Below, piece after piece: positions 16,843 through 25,225 of a stretch of DNA of 54,160 bases. Position numbers and translations under genes: made by a program. A model generated the notes under the pieces. That model saw only the letters and a program-made list of their open reading frames with translations. It ran no database searches and had not been told where the DNA came from. Source of the DNA: Pseudonocardia sp. N23 (GTDB lineage Bacteria; Actinomycetota; Actinomycetes; Mycobacteriales; Pseudonocardiaceae); NCBI RefSeq assembly GCF_002583555.1, contig NZ_BEGX01000047.1, forward strand, positions 1 through 54,160. Reading direction: 5' to 3'. Within the stretch, counting starts at the first letter, position 1. Each line of letters starts with the position of its first letter.

Positions 16843-18239
16843 AGCGGGATGTTCCCGGGTCGGCCACGGACCTCGGGGTCGGTGGCGGCGAGGGTCGCGG
16901 CGATCGCGTCGCGTGTGGCGGTCGGCGACACGATCTCGTCGACGTACCCGGCGGCGACCGCCTCGGCGAGCCCACCGGTCTGCCGGGTGTGCGCGTCGGC
17001 CAGCGTCGCCTCGGCATCCTCGCGGTCGGTGCCGGTGAGCCCGGCGAGGTCGCGGCGGTTCAGGATACGAACAGCCGCGACCGGGTTCATGACGTCGACG
17101 ATCGCGTCGGGCCACGCGAACACCCGGGTGGCGCCGAGCGACGTGCTGTTCATCGCGATGTAGGCGCCACCGTAGGCCTTGCGGGTGACGACCGTGACCC
17201 GCGGAACCCGAGCGGCGGCGAAGGCGTGCAACAGCTTCGCGCCGCGGCGGACCACCCCGTCGAGCTCCTGGGCGGCGCCGGGCAGGTATCCGGGGACGTC
17301 GACGAGCACGACCAGCGGAACGCCGAGGCTGTCGCAGGTGCGGACGAACCGCGCCGCCTTGTCCGACGACGGTGCGGTGAGGCATCCGCCGAGGCGCAGC
17401 GGGTTGTTGGCCAGCACGCCGACCGACCGGCCGGCGATGCGGCCGAGCGCTGTGACGATGTTGGGTGCCCAGCGCGGGGCGAGCTCGCGGGCGGGTCCGT
17501 CGAGCAAGGCGTCGACGACGGGCCGCACGTCGTACGCCCTCCGTGACGAGGACGGCATGAGCGACGCCGGGTCGACCGCTCGGCGGAGGGTCGGCGCGAG
17601 CCGGTGCCGGTCGGCGAGGAGCCCGACGACCTCGCGCGCGATGGCGCAGGCGGCGTCGTCGTCGGGGGCGGCGACGTGGGCGACCCCGGAGTGGCGGGCG
17701 TGCACCTGTGGCCCGCCGAGGGAGAGCGAGTCGACGTCTTCGCCGGTGACGCTGCGGACGACGTCGGGTCCGGTGACGAACACCCGAGCGTCTGGCCCGG
17801 TGACGACGACGTCGGTGAGCGCGGGCCCGTAGGCCGCACCGCCCGCCGACGGCCCGAGGACGACGCTGACCTGCGCGATCCTCCCGCTGGCGAGCGTCAT
17901 GACTCGGAAGATGCGGCCGATGGCGTCGAGGCTGCCTGCGCCTTCGCGGAGCCGGGCGCCACCGGACTGCCAGATGCCGACGACGGGGTCGCCGGCGGCG
18001 AGCGCGGCGTCGTAGGTAGCGACGACGAGCGCGCAGCCGTCGCGGCCGAGCGCGCCGCCCTGCACGCGCGGGTCGGTGGCGAAGACCCGGGCCGGGACGC
18101 CGTCGAGGCGCCCGCGGCCGGCGACCAGCCCGTCGACGGACGCGACGTCGTGCAGGGTCCCGGGGTCGCAGAGGTCGGCGAGCCGGGCGAGCGGGTCGGG
18201 CCGGGCGGTGGTGGATGTGTGGTCGACGGCGGCGCTCAC
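16839..18239 (-). CDS. Acyl-CoA carboxylase carboxyltransferase (beta) subunit
   Basis: A 466-residue carboxyltransferase with both crotonase-like halves: GIWQSGGARLREG and GPSAGGAAYGPALTD in the N-half, LVDVPGYLPGAAQE and TRKAYGGAYIAMNS in the C-half, the oxyanion-hole motifs of AccD/PccB proteins. It moves a carboxyl group between biotin and an acyl-CoA. It is shorter than usual AccD/PccB (about 510-540). No biotin carboxylase is in the window, but an 80-residue biotin carrier with the same operator lies at 31019-31261. Starts at GTG, overlapping the hydratase by four bases. A decarboxylase role is also possible. Confidence 0.92.
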   Translation of the reverse strand: MSAAVDHTSTTARPDPLARLADLCDPGTLHDVASVDGLVAGRGRLDGVPARVFATDPRVQGGALGRDGCALVVATYDAALAAGDPVVGIWQSGGARLREGAGSLDAIGRIFRVMTLASGRIAQVSVVLGPSAGGAAYGPALTDVVVTGPDARVFVTGPDVVRSVTGEDVDSLSLGGPQVHARHSGVAHVAAPDDDAACAIAREVVGLLADRHRLAPTLRRAVDPASLMPSSSRRAYDVRPVVDALLDGPARELAPRWAPNIVTALGRIAGRSVGVLANNPLRLGGCLTAPSSDKAARFVRTCDSLGVPLVVLVDVPGYLPGAAQELDGVVRRGAKLLHAFAAARVPRVTVVTRKAYGGAYIAMNSTSLGATRVFAWPDAIVDVMNPVAAVRILNRRDLAGLTGTDREDAEATLADAHTRQTGGLAEAVAAGYVDEIVSPTATRDAIAATLAATDPEVRGRPGNIPL

Positions 18240-18991
18240 GTCGTACCACCGGCCCGGTCGATCGCCGCCTGGACGGCCCGCACCTGGCGGGCAGCCTCGC
18301 CGTCGAGGGCGGTGGCGAAGTCGGCGGTCTCGCCGTCGGTGAAGTTGGCCTTGATGCCGGCGACGGTGCCGGCGGGTGCGGCAGCCAGTGCACGGGCGCG
18401 GGTGAGGACGGCGTCGAGGAACCCGTCGCCGTCGTGGATCTCATCCGACACGAGGCCCATGGCGGAGGCACGTGAGGCGTCGATGCGTTCGTCGAGCAGG
18501 TACAGCTCCCGCGCGCGGCCCCAGCCGACGATGCGCGGCAGCGACCAGGTGCCGCCGAAGTCGCCGGTGAGCTGCACGCCGAGGAACGACGTCTTGAACA
18601 CGGCGGTGCGGGTGGCGAAGCGCAGGTCCGCAGCACACGCGAGCGCGAGTCCGGCACCGGCGCAGGGGCCGTTGACGGCGGCGATCGTGGCCTTGGGCAT
18701 GTCGTGGAGCAGCAGGCTCGCGCGCTGCAGGGCGCTCAGGGCGGCGGTACGTTCGTCGAGGCTCAGGTCGGGGCGGAAGTCGCCGATCGCGCCGAGGTCG
18801 CCGCCGGCGCAGAAGGCCTTGCCGGCCCCGGTGACGACGACGGCACCGATCGCGTCGTCGGCCGCGGCGTCCTCGAGTGCGGTGAGCAGGTCTCCGAGCA
18901 GCTCGTCGGTCATCGCGTTGTAGCGGTCCGGGCGGTTCAGGGTCACGAGCCGGACCCGGTCGCGTGTCTCGACCAGCACGGTGTCGGTCAT
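18236..18991 (-). CDS. Enoyl-CoA hydratase/isomerase (first gene of operon)
   Basis: A 251-residue crotonase: FCAGGDLGAIGDF (first oxyanion-hole loop), NGPCAGAGLALACAADLRFA (second loop) and GVQLTGDFGGTWSLPRIVG. The catalytic Glu of classical hydratases (usually in the third loop) is replaced by a FGGTW-type loop, as in several isomerase or atypical members, so hydratase activity is not assured. First gene of the nine-gene operon, with the GAGGGGGGAGG ribosome site and promoter at 19016-19044. Confidence 0.9.
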   Translation of the reverse strand: MTDTVLVETRDRVRLVTLNRPDRYNAMTDELLGDLLTALEDAAADDAIGAVVVTGAGKAFCAGGDLGAIGDFRPDLSLDERTAALSALQRASLLLHDMPKATIAAVNGPCAGAGLALACAADLRFATRTAVFKTSFLGVQLTGDFGGTWSLPRIVGWGRARELYLLDERIDASRASAMGLVSDEIHDGDGFLDAVLTRARALAAAPAGTVAGIKANFTDGETADFATALDGEAARQVRAVQAAIDRAGGTT

Positions 18992-19015
18992 CGCCGGCCT
19001 CCCCCCTCGGTCTCC

Positions 19016-19044
19016 ACCGTACGATTAACTGATTCTGACGTCAA
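19016..19044 (-). promoter_or_regulatory. Promoter of the nine-gene operon, with degenerate operator
   Basis: Read on the minus strand: -35 TTGACG (19039-19044), 17 bases, -10 TACGGT (19016-19021), about 24 bases before the ATG. CTGATTCTGACGTCAA at 19029-19044 is a three-mismatch version of the palindrome TTGAnnTCGAnnTCAA. Confidence 0.6.
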
Positions 19045-19056
19045 CTTCGAACAAAC

Positions 19057-19085
19057 TTGACGTCGACGTCGAGTCCGGTTTGACT
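19057..19085 (+). promoter_or_regulatory. Promoter and operator of the racemase-like CoA transferase gene
   Basis: TTGACGTCGACGTCGA at 19057-19072 matches the shared palindrome with one mismatch. Its left part is a consensus -35 (TTGACG); 17 bases further is TTGACT, a weak -10, seven bases before the GTG at 19093. That spacing predicts a leaderless transcript. Confidence 0.5.
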
Positions 19086-19092
19086 TCCGGAC

Positions 19093-20226
19093 GTGACGGG
19101 ACCTCTCTCCGGAGTACGCGTCGTCGAGCTCGCGGGGCTCGGACCGGCGCCGTTCGCAGGCATGATGCTCGCCGACATGGGCGCGGACGTGATCCGTGTC
19201 GACCGGGTGACCCGCGACCACGAGGTCGCCGCGTCCACCGAGCTCAGCGAGGTCATCGAACGCGGCAGGCGCAGCATCGCGGTGAACCTCAAGGACCCGC
19301 GCGGTGTCGGCATCGTGCTCGACCTCGTCGCCGGTGCCGACGCACTCATGGAGGGGTTCCGGCCCGGCGTCGCGGAACGGCTCGGCGTCGGCCCCGCGCC
19401 GTGCCTCGCCCGCAACCCCGCTCTCGTCTACGGCCGGATGACGGGCTGGGGCCAGACCGGCCCGCTCGCCCCGACCGTCGGCCACGACGTCACCTACATC
19501 GCGCGGACCGGCGTCCTCGACTCGATCGGCCCCGCCGGTGGTGACCCGGTGTTGCCGCTCAACCTCGTCGGTGACTTCGGCGGTGGCGGGATGCTCCTCG
19601 CCTTCGGCCTGGTGTGCGGCATCGTCTCGGCGCGCGCGACCGGGCGTGGCCAGGTCGTCGACGCCGCGATGGTCGACGGCGCCGCCCTGCTGATGGCGCC
19701 CTACCTCGCGCGGGACGAGTGGGGCCCGCGCGGCACCAACATGGTCGACGGCGGCGCCCACTTCTACGGCGTCTACGCCACCGCCGACGACCGCCACGTC
19801 GCCGTCGGCGCACTGGAGCCGCAGTTCTACGCGGTGTTCCTGGACCGGATCGGCCTCGCCGGCGCGGACCTGCCCGACCAGATGGACCAGGCGTCGTGGC
19901 CGGCGCTGCGGGACCGGATCGGGGTGATCTTCCGCGCCCGCACCCGCGACGAGTGGTGCGACGTGTTCGCCGGTGCCGAGACCTGCTTCGCCCCGGTCCT
20001 GAACCGCGCCGAGGCGGCCGCCGACCCGCACCTCGTCGCGCGGGCCACGATCGTCACCCGTGAGGGCCTGGTCCAGCCCGCGCCCGCGCCCCGGTTCGAC
20101 GGCACCCCCGCGACGCTGCCGCCACCGCGGCCCCGGCCCGGCGAGCACGGTGACGCGCTGCTGGCCGAGCTGGGGATCGACGCGGACGAGATGGCCGTCC
20201 TGCGGGCGGCGGGAGTGGTGGGCTGA
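19093..20226 (+). CDS. CaiB/BaiF CoA transferase, alpha-methylacyl-CoA racemase-like
   Basis: A 377-residue class III CoA-transferase-fold protein. It begins PLSGVRVVELAGLGPAPFAGMMLADMGADVIRVDR and carries GYDVTYIA-like GHDVTYIARTG and NMVDGGAHFYGVYATAD, the last being characteristic of alpha-methylacyl-CoA racemase (AMACR/Mcr), which epimerises 2-methyl-branched acyl-CoAs so that dehydrogenases can use them. The Asp after the ...GHD motif is one expected catalytic residue. It is divergent from the nine-gene operon and shares its operator region, so the pathway substrate is probably alpha-methyl-branched. No ribosome site before GTG; see the promoter entry. Confidence 0.92.
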   Translation: MTGPLSGVRVVELAGLGPAPFAGMMLADMGADVIRVDRVTRDHEVAASTELSEVIERGRRSIAVNLKDPRGVGIVLDLVAGADALMEGFRPGVAERLGVGPAPCLARNPALVYGRMTGWGQTGPLAPTVGHDVTYIARTGVLDSIGPAGGDPVLPLNLVGDFGGGGMLLAFGLVCGIVSARATGRGQVVDAAMVDGAALLMAPYLARDEWGPRGTNMVDGGAHFYGVYATADDRHVAVGALEPQFYAVFLDRIGLAGADLPDQMDQASWPALRDRIGVIFRARTRDEWCDVFAGAETCFAPVLNRAEAAADPHLVARATIVTREGLVQPAPAPRFDGTPATLPPPRPRPGEHGDALLAELGIDADEMAVLRAAGVVG

Positions 20227-20234
20227 GCGGCTCC

Positions 20235-20933
20235 TCACGAGCCCTCGACCGGGATGGGCGTCGCCAGAGTGGCGGCGTCCACCTCGTCGCGCACGACCCC
20301 CAGCTCCAGCACCAGGGCCCGCTGGGCGAGCTTGGCGGCGAACGCCGCGTTCTGCTCCAGCAACAGGATCGTCGTGTCGTACTCGGCCTGGATCTCGCGC
20401 AGGAAGTCCGTGACCGTCACGACCGCCGACGGCGACAGCCCCAACGACGGCTCGTCGAGCACGAGCAGCGAGGGGAACGCCATCAGCGCGCGGCCGATCG
20501 CGAGCAGCTGCTGCTCGCCGCCGGAGAGCAGCCCACCCCGCACCGATGCGCGCTCCGCGAGCCGGGGCAGCCGCTCGTACAGCGTGGCCCGGCGGGCCTC
20601 CCAGTCGCGCTTGCGGCGCACCGCGAACGCGCCCGCCCTCAGGTTGTCGGCCACGGAGAGCTGGGTGAACACCATCCGGCCCTCGGGCACGTAGACCACC
20701 CCCGCGCCCACCGCGGCGACGGTCGTCCGCGGCACGGGAGTGCCGTCGAGCAGCACCTCACCCGTCGAGCCGACGAGCCGGGCGACGGCCTTGCCCAACG
20801 AGCTCTTGCCGCCGCCGTTCGCCCCGACGACGGCCAGCGTCTCGCCCTGATCGATCGTGAACGAGACCCCACGGACGGCGAGCGCCTGCCCGTAGCGGAC
20901 GGCGAGGTCGCGGACCTCCAGGTACCTGGTCAC
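20235..20933 (-). CDS. livF: Branched-chain amino acid-type ABC transporter ATPase LivF
   Basis: A 232-residue ATPase: Walker A GANGGGKSS, Q-loop region, GLLSGGEQQLLAIGRALM signature, Walker B LLVLDEPSLGLSP and H-loop replaced late by LEQNAAF as in LivF. It energises the Liv-type importer. The stop is eight bases from the convergent CoA transferase stop. Start overlaps livG stop by four bases. Last gene of the transporter operon. Confidence 0.93.
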   Translation of the reverse strand: MTRYLEVRDLAVRYGQALAVRGVSFTIDQGETLAVVGANGGGKSSLGKAVARLVGSTGEVLLDGTPVPRTTVAAVGAGVVYVPEGRMVFTQLSVADNLRAGAFAVRRKRDWEARRATLYERLPRLAERASVRGGLLSGGEQQLLAIGRALMAFPSLLVLDEPSLGLSPSAVVTVTDFLREIQAEYDTTILLLEQNAAFAAKLAQRALVLELGVVRDEVDAATLATPIPVEGS

Positions 20934-21679
20934 GAGCTCAGGTAGTTCCGGGCGAGCACGTCGTCACGTGCGAGCTCCGCCGGTGTCCCCGCGGCGACGA
21001 GCCGCCCGGCGTCCAGGACGACCATCCGGTCGGCGAGCCGCAGCGTCCGGCCGATGTCGTGCTCCACCATGCACACGGTCACTCCTGAGTCGTGGACCTG
21101 CTCGATCAGCGACGTCACCCGGTCGCGATCGGTGTCGTCGAGACCGGCGAGGGGTTCGTCGAGCAACAGCAGCCGCGGCGTCCGGACCAGTGCCATCGCG
21201 ATGCCGACGAGCTTGCGCGTCGCCAGGCTGCAGTCCTCGACGGGCCGGGCGCGCATGTCGGCGAGGTGCAGCATCGTCTCGACGCGGTCGATCGCCTCGG
21301 GATCGCGCCCGCGCGTCGCCAGCTCGAGGTTCTCCCCGACGGTGAGCCCGGCGAACCCGCCGACGTTCTGGAAGGTGCGGACCAGACCGCTGCGCGCGAC
21401 GCGGTGCGCCTTGCCGCCGCGCAGCGGGACGCCGTTCCAGCGCACCTCGCCCGTCGTGGCCGGGACGAACCCGGTGACGACGTTGAACAGCGTGGTCTTG
21501 CCCGCGCCGTTGGGCCCGATGATGCCGACGAGCTCACCCGGCGCAATGTGCATCGTCACCTCGGACAGGGCCCGGACGCCGCCGAGGACGCAGGAGACGT
21601 CGTCGACGTCGAGCAGCGGTTCAGGGTCGACGGGCACCGCGGGACTCGACACCACCGCTCCGTTCTGCGCCTGAGTCAT
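20930..21679 (-). CDS. livG: Branched-chain amino acid-type ABC transporter ATPase LivG
   Basis: A 249-residue ATPase with Walker A GPNGAGKTT, FQNVGGFAGLTVGENL, Walker B RLLLLDEPLAGLD and the C-terminal ARDDVLARNYL ending of LivG. The usual LSxGQ signature is degenerate (CSLATRKLVGIAMAL), a departure also seen in some Liv ATPases. I took ATG 21679 as start; an in-frame ATG ten codons earlier is possible. A 73-base gap separates it from livM, the largest within the operon. Confidence 0.9.
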   Translation of the reverse strand: MTQAQNGAVVSSPAVPVDPEPLLDVDDVSCVLGGVRALSEVTMHIAPGELVGIIGPNGAGKTTLFNVVTGFVPATTGEVRWNGVPLRGGKAHRVARSGLVRTFQNVGGFAGLTVGENLELATRGRDPEAIDRVETMLHLADMRARPVEDCSLATRKLVGIAMALVRTPRLLLLDEPLAGLDDTDRDRVTSLIEQVHDSGVTVCMVEHDIGRTLRLADRMVVLDAGRLVAAGTPAELARDDVLARNYLSS

Positions 21680-21752
21680 CGCTCGTCCTCGGTGGAGCTC
21701 GGGCGGCACTGCCCCGGGGCGCCGTGTCGGCTGCTCACCCGCTGACGTTCCT

Positions 21753-22790
21753 TCACCGCCCGGCTCCCGCCGGTTCCAGCGCGGCGTCGACGGGTCCGTC
21801 GGCGGGCGGGGGCGTCTTCGGCCGGCGCAGCCGCGTCCACAGCTTCGCCAGCCCGCCGACGATCCCCGCGGGCTGCAGCAGCGCGACGATCGCGAGCAGC
21901 AAGCCGACGAGCACGGTCCGCAGCACCGGGTCCACGTCGAACATCGCGGGCAACGTCACGAGCAGGACGACTCCGACGAGCGCGCCCGTGATCCGGCCGA
22001 CGCCACCGATGATCAGCATGCCGAGCAGCAGGATCGACTGGTTGACCCCGAGCGTGTCGGGGCTGATGAACCCGTTCATCGGCGCCCAGAAGACGCCGAC
22101 GAGCCCGGCGAGCATCGACGCCAGCACGAACGCGATCGCCTTGTAGGTGGTCGGGTTGAAGCCGAGGCCGCGGGTGCCGTTCTCGTCGGCGCGCACGGCC
22201 TTCATCCGCAGCCCGAGGTGGGAGTTGCGGACGGCGACGACGACGAGCATCACCACGACCAGCACACCGACCAGCCACAGGCTGAAGTACCGGTACACCG
22301 AGAAGTCGAACGGCATGTCCGAGCCGACACCCCAGTCGATCGTGAGGCCCGACGAGCCGCCGAAGAAGCCCGGGACGTTGGCGATGAGCTGGATGAGCAG
22401 CTCGCCGAACGCGAAGGTGATGATCGCGAACGAGAACCCCGATGACCGCCCGACCGCGGGCAGCCCGATCAGGGCCGCCAGGGCCGCGACGATGAGCACC
22501 GCGAGCGCGCCCGCGACGGGCAGCGGCAGCCCGGCCTTCTGGTAGAGCAGGACAGTCGCGTACCCGCCGGCGCCGAAGAACGCGGCGTGCCCGGCAGGCA
22601 TCATCCGCAGGTCGCCGACCAGCAGGTCGAGGCCGACGACGAGCGCGCCGTAGGCGAGGAACGCGTTGAGCAGCAGCACCCGGTTCTCGGGCACGAAGGC
22701 CGCGAGCACGAACAGCACGACGCCGACGACGAGCACGCCGCCCCACTGCCGCGTCCGCTTCGACCGCATGGAGGTCCCCCGCACGTTCAT
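21753..22790 (-). CDS. livM: Branched-chain amino acid-type ABC permease LivM
   Basis: A 345-residue permease with about ten hydrophobic helices. GHAAFFGAGGYATVLL, GLRMKAVRADENGTRGLGFNP and the RLLLGMLIIGGVGRITGALVG block are family hallmarks; the EAA-like cytoplasmic loop is at the DENGTRG motif. Forms the membrane channel with LivH. Starts at ATG 22790, overlapping the livH stop by four bases. A charged, Pro-rich C-terminal tail follows the last helix. Confidence 0.93.
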   Translation of the reverse strand: MNVRGTSMRSKRTRQWGGVLVVGVVLFVLAAFVPENRVLLLNAFLAYGALVVGLDLLVGDLRMMPAGHAAFFGAGGYATVLLYQKAGLPLPVAGALAVLIVAALAALIGLPAVGRSSGFSFAIITFAFGELLIQLIANVPGFFGGSSGLTIDWGVGSDMPFDFSVYRYFSLWLVGVLVVVMLVVVAVRNSHLGLRMKAVRADENGTRGLGFNPTTYKAIAFVLASMLAGLVGVFWAPMNGFISPDTLGVNQSILLLGMLIIGGVGRITGALVGVVLLVTLPAMFDVDPVLRTVLVGLLLAIVALLQPAGIVGGLAKLWTRLRRPKTPPPADGPVDAALEPAGAGR

Positions 22791-23650
22791 CCGGCTCTCA
22801 CCTGCCTGCGGTTGAACAGACCTGCCGGGGCGACCAGCAGGATGACGATCATGAGGATGAAGCCGTAGGCGTTGGTCAGCCCGGCCTCGACGTAGCGGGT
22901 GCCCAACGCCTCGAGAAGGCCGAGCATCATCGCGGCGACGAACGTGCCCTCGATCGAGCCGAGACCGCCGATGATCGCGACGACGAAGCCCTTGAGCAGG
23001 AAGCTCAGCCCGGTCGCCGGCGTGATGGGCACTACGAGCGCGATGCAGACGCCGGCGACGGCGGCGAGTGCGCCGGCCACGACGAACGCGTAGAGCCCGA
23101 CCCGCTTGGCGGGCAGCCCGACCGTCGAGGCCGCGAACTGGTCGTCGCCACAGGCCCGCAGAGCGAGCCCGATCCAGGTGCGGCGCATGGCGAGCGCCGT
23201 CACGACGACGACCACGATCGTCACGCCGATGACGACGAGCCGTCCGACCGGCATCTGTTCCTGGCCGATCAGGGAGACGGTGCCCTCGATGCGCGGGCCG
23301 CTGCGCGGGGTCGCGGTGAACGTCCGCACGAAGAACGCCTCGGCGAACAGCAGCAGACCCAGTGAGAACGCGAGGCCCTGCAGGTGGTTGCCGATCGTCC
23401 GGCGGAACCCGACGACGTAGAGGACCGCCGAGACCCCACCGGCGACGACCAGCGCCAGCGGCAGTGCGAGCCCCGCACCGAGAGCGCCCGCGAACAGCAC
23501 GAACGCGTAGGCGCCGATGGTGATGAACTCGCCATGGGCGAAGTTCAGGATGTGGGTGACGCCGAAGGTGAGCGTGACGCCGAGCCCGACGAGCGTGTAG
23601 AGCCCGCCCTGCATGATGCCGAGCAGGAGCGTCGTGACGAGTGCGTCCAC
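22787..23650 (-). CDS. livH: Branched-chain amino acid-type ABC permease LivH
   Basis: A 287-residue permease. It starts with GIMQGGLYTLVGLGVTLTFGVTHILNFAHGEF, the usual LivH opening, has the ACGDDQFAASTVGL cytoplasmic loop and ends with helices through ILLVAPAGLF. It lies three bases after the acyl-CoA ligase gene and overlaps livM by four. Being cotranscribed with a ligase and under the acyl-CoA regulon operator suggests that the importer carries a carboxylic acid rather than amino acids. Confidence 0.93.
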   Translation of the reverse strand: MDALVTTLLLGIMQGGLYTLVGLGVTLTFGVTHILNFAHGEFITIGAYAFVLFAGALGAGLALPLALVVAGGVSAVLYVVGFRRTIGNHLQGLAFSLGLLLFAEAFFVRTFTATPRSGPRIEGTVSLIGQEQMPVGRLVVIGVTIVVVVVTALAMRRTWIGLALRACGDDQFAASTVGLPAKRVGLYAFVVAGALAAVAGVCIALVVPITPATGLSFLLKGFVVAIIGGLGSIEGTFVAAMMLGLLEALGTRYVEAGLTNAYGFILMIVILLVAPAGLFNRRQVRAG

Positions 23651-23653
23651 GGG

Positions 23654-25186
23654 TCAGCCCGCCGGTACGGCGTCGTCGCGCACCGACTTCTCGACGACGA
23701 AGCGCTGCAGCTTGCCCATCGAGTTGCGGGGCAGCGCGTCGGGCCAGACGACGACGGCGCGTGGGATCTTGTAGTCGGCGAGATGCTCGCGGCAGAAGGA
23801 GCGCAGGTCGTCCTGCCCGACGGTCGCCCCGGGCTTCGCGACGACGACCGCGACGATCTGCTCGCCCCACTTCTCGTGCGGCCTGCCCAGCACGACGGTC
23901 TCCAGCACGCCGGGGTGCTGCGCGACGACCTGCTCGACCTCGGCGGCGTAGACGTTCTCGCCGCCGGTGATGATCATGCCGTTCTTGCGGTCGACGATCC
24001 GCAGCCGCCCGTCGGGCTCCATGACGCCGATGTCGCCGGAGCGGATGAGGTCTCCGGTCCACGACGCGGCTGTCGCCTCGGGCAGGTTGAGGTAGCCCGA
24101 CGAGCAGGCGAGGGTCCGCAGCAGGATCTCGCCGCGTTCGCCGGGCGCGCACAGCTGGTCCTGGTCGTCGACGACCAGGATCTCGCAACCCACCGTGGGG
24201 TGGCCGACGGTGCCGTCGAGCACGGTGTCGCGCGACTTGAGCTCGAACGTCGCGAACCCGCCCTCGGTCCAGCCGTAGGTCTCGGAGATCTCGACGTTGG
24301 GAAAGATGTCGTACGCCTGCTCCAGCAGGACGGGCGAGACAGCGGCGCCGGCCGTCATCATCCGCTTCATGGCGGGCAGCGGCGTGCGGCCGCGGCGCTC
24401 CCACTCGTCGGAGATCATCGTCGTCATCGACGGGACGAGGAACGCCGCTGTGGAGCGTTCGGCGAACTCGTCGCAGGCGACGGCGGCGTCGAAGGTGGGC
24501 ATGATCCGCACCCGGCCGCCGATCATCCAGCAGCACAGCGCGAAGCTGCAGTACGACATGTGGAACAGCGGGCCCGGCACGAGCATGTCGTCGTCGGGAC
24601 CGAGCCGCAGCTGCCAGCCCCACCGGAAGCAGTTGACCAGCCAGGTGTCATTGGTCATCGTGGCGCCCTTGGGCAGCCCCGTGGTGCCGGAGGTGTAGAA
24701 CACCGCCGCGACCTGCTGCCCGACCGCCGGGTCCCCGGTGGGGTCGGGCAGCGGCGCCTCGTCGGAGACGGTGTCGAGGTCGAGCACCGTGACGTCGTGG
24801 TCGACGAGCGCGGCGACCTCGCGGGCGGTGTCCACCAGCGCCCCGGCGGCGACCACGACGGTCGCGCCGGAGTCGGACAGGATGTGCGCGATCTCCGGCA
24901 GCGCCAGCCGCGTGTTGACCGGTACCGACGCCACCCCCGCCACCATCGCCGCGGGGTAGATCAGCAGCGCGTCGAGCCCGTTGGGCAGCAGCGTCGCGAC
25001 CATCCGGCCGTTGCGGCCCGGCGGCGTGTCCGACACCGCCGCGGCGAGCCCCGCCACCCGCTGCCACACCTGCGCGAACGTCCACGACCGCTCAGGGGAC
25101 GTCGGCGTCGCGAGGACCGTCGCGGCGAGGGCGTCGGGGCGGGACCGGGCGCTCATGCCCAGCATGTCGGCCACCGAGTACTGCAT
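23654..25186 (-). CDS. AMP-dependent acyl-CoA synthetase inside the Liv operon
   Basis: A 510-residue ANL-superfamily ligase: AMP-binding VFYTSGTTGLPKGATMTN, YGWTEGG, SGDIGVMEPDGRLRIVDRKNGMIITGGENVYA (hinge) and the C-terminal lysine in PRNSMGKLQRF. It makes an acyl-CoA from a carboxylic acid, ATP and CoA. Its position between the substrate-binding protein gene and livH means the imported acid is probably activated at once. The MSYCSFALCCW helix is Cys/aromatic-rich near the acyl pocket, but does not identify the substrate. Confidence 0.93.
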   Translation of the reverse strand: MQYSVADMLGMSARSRPDALAATVLATPTSPERSWTFAQVWQRVAGLAAAVSDTPPGRNGRMVATLLPNGLDALLIYPAAMVAGVASVPVNTRLALPEIAHILSDSGATVVVAAGALVDTAREVAALVDHDVTVLDLDTVSDEAPLPDPTGDPAVGQQVAAVFYTSGTTGLPKGATMTNDTWLVNCFRWGWQLRLGPDDDMLVPGPLFHMSYCSFALCCWMIGGRVRIMPTFDAAVACDEFAERSTAAFLVPSMTTMISDEWERRGRTPLPAMKRMMTAGAAVSPVLLEQAYDIFPNVEISETYGWTEGGFATFELKSRDTVLDGTVGHPTVGCEILVVDDQDQLCAPGERGEILLRTLACSSGYLNLPEATAASWTGDLIRSGDIGVMEPDGRLRIVDRKNGMIITGGENVYAAEVEQVVAQHPGVLETVVLGRPHEKWGEQIVAVVVAKPGATVGQDDLRSFCREHLADYKIPRAVVVWPDALPRNSMGKLQRFVVEKSVRDDAVPAG

Positions 25187-25225
25187 GTGCTGCTCCTCCG
25201 GGCTGCGTTGCGGCTGGTGCTTCGG

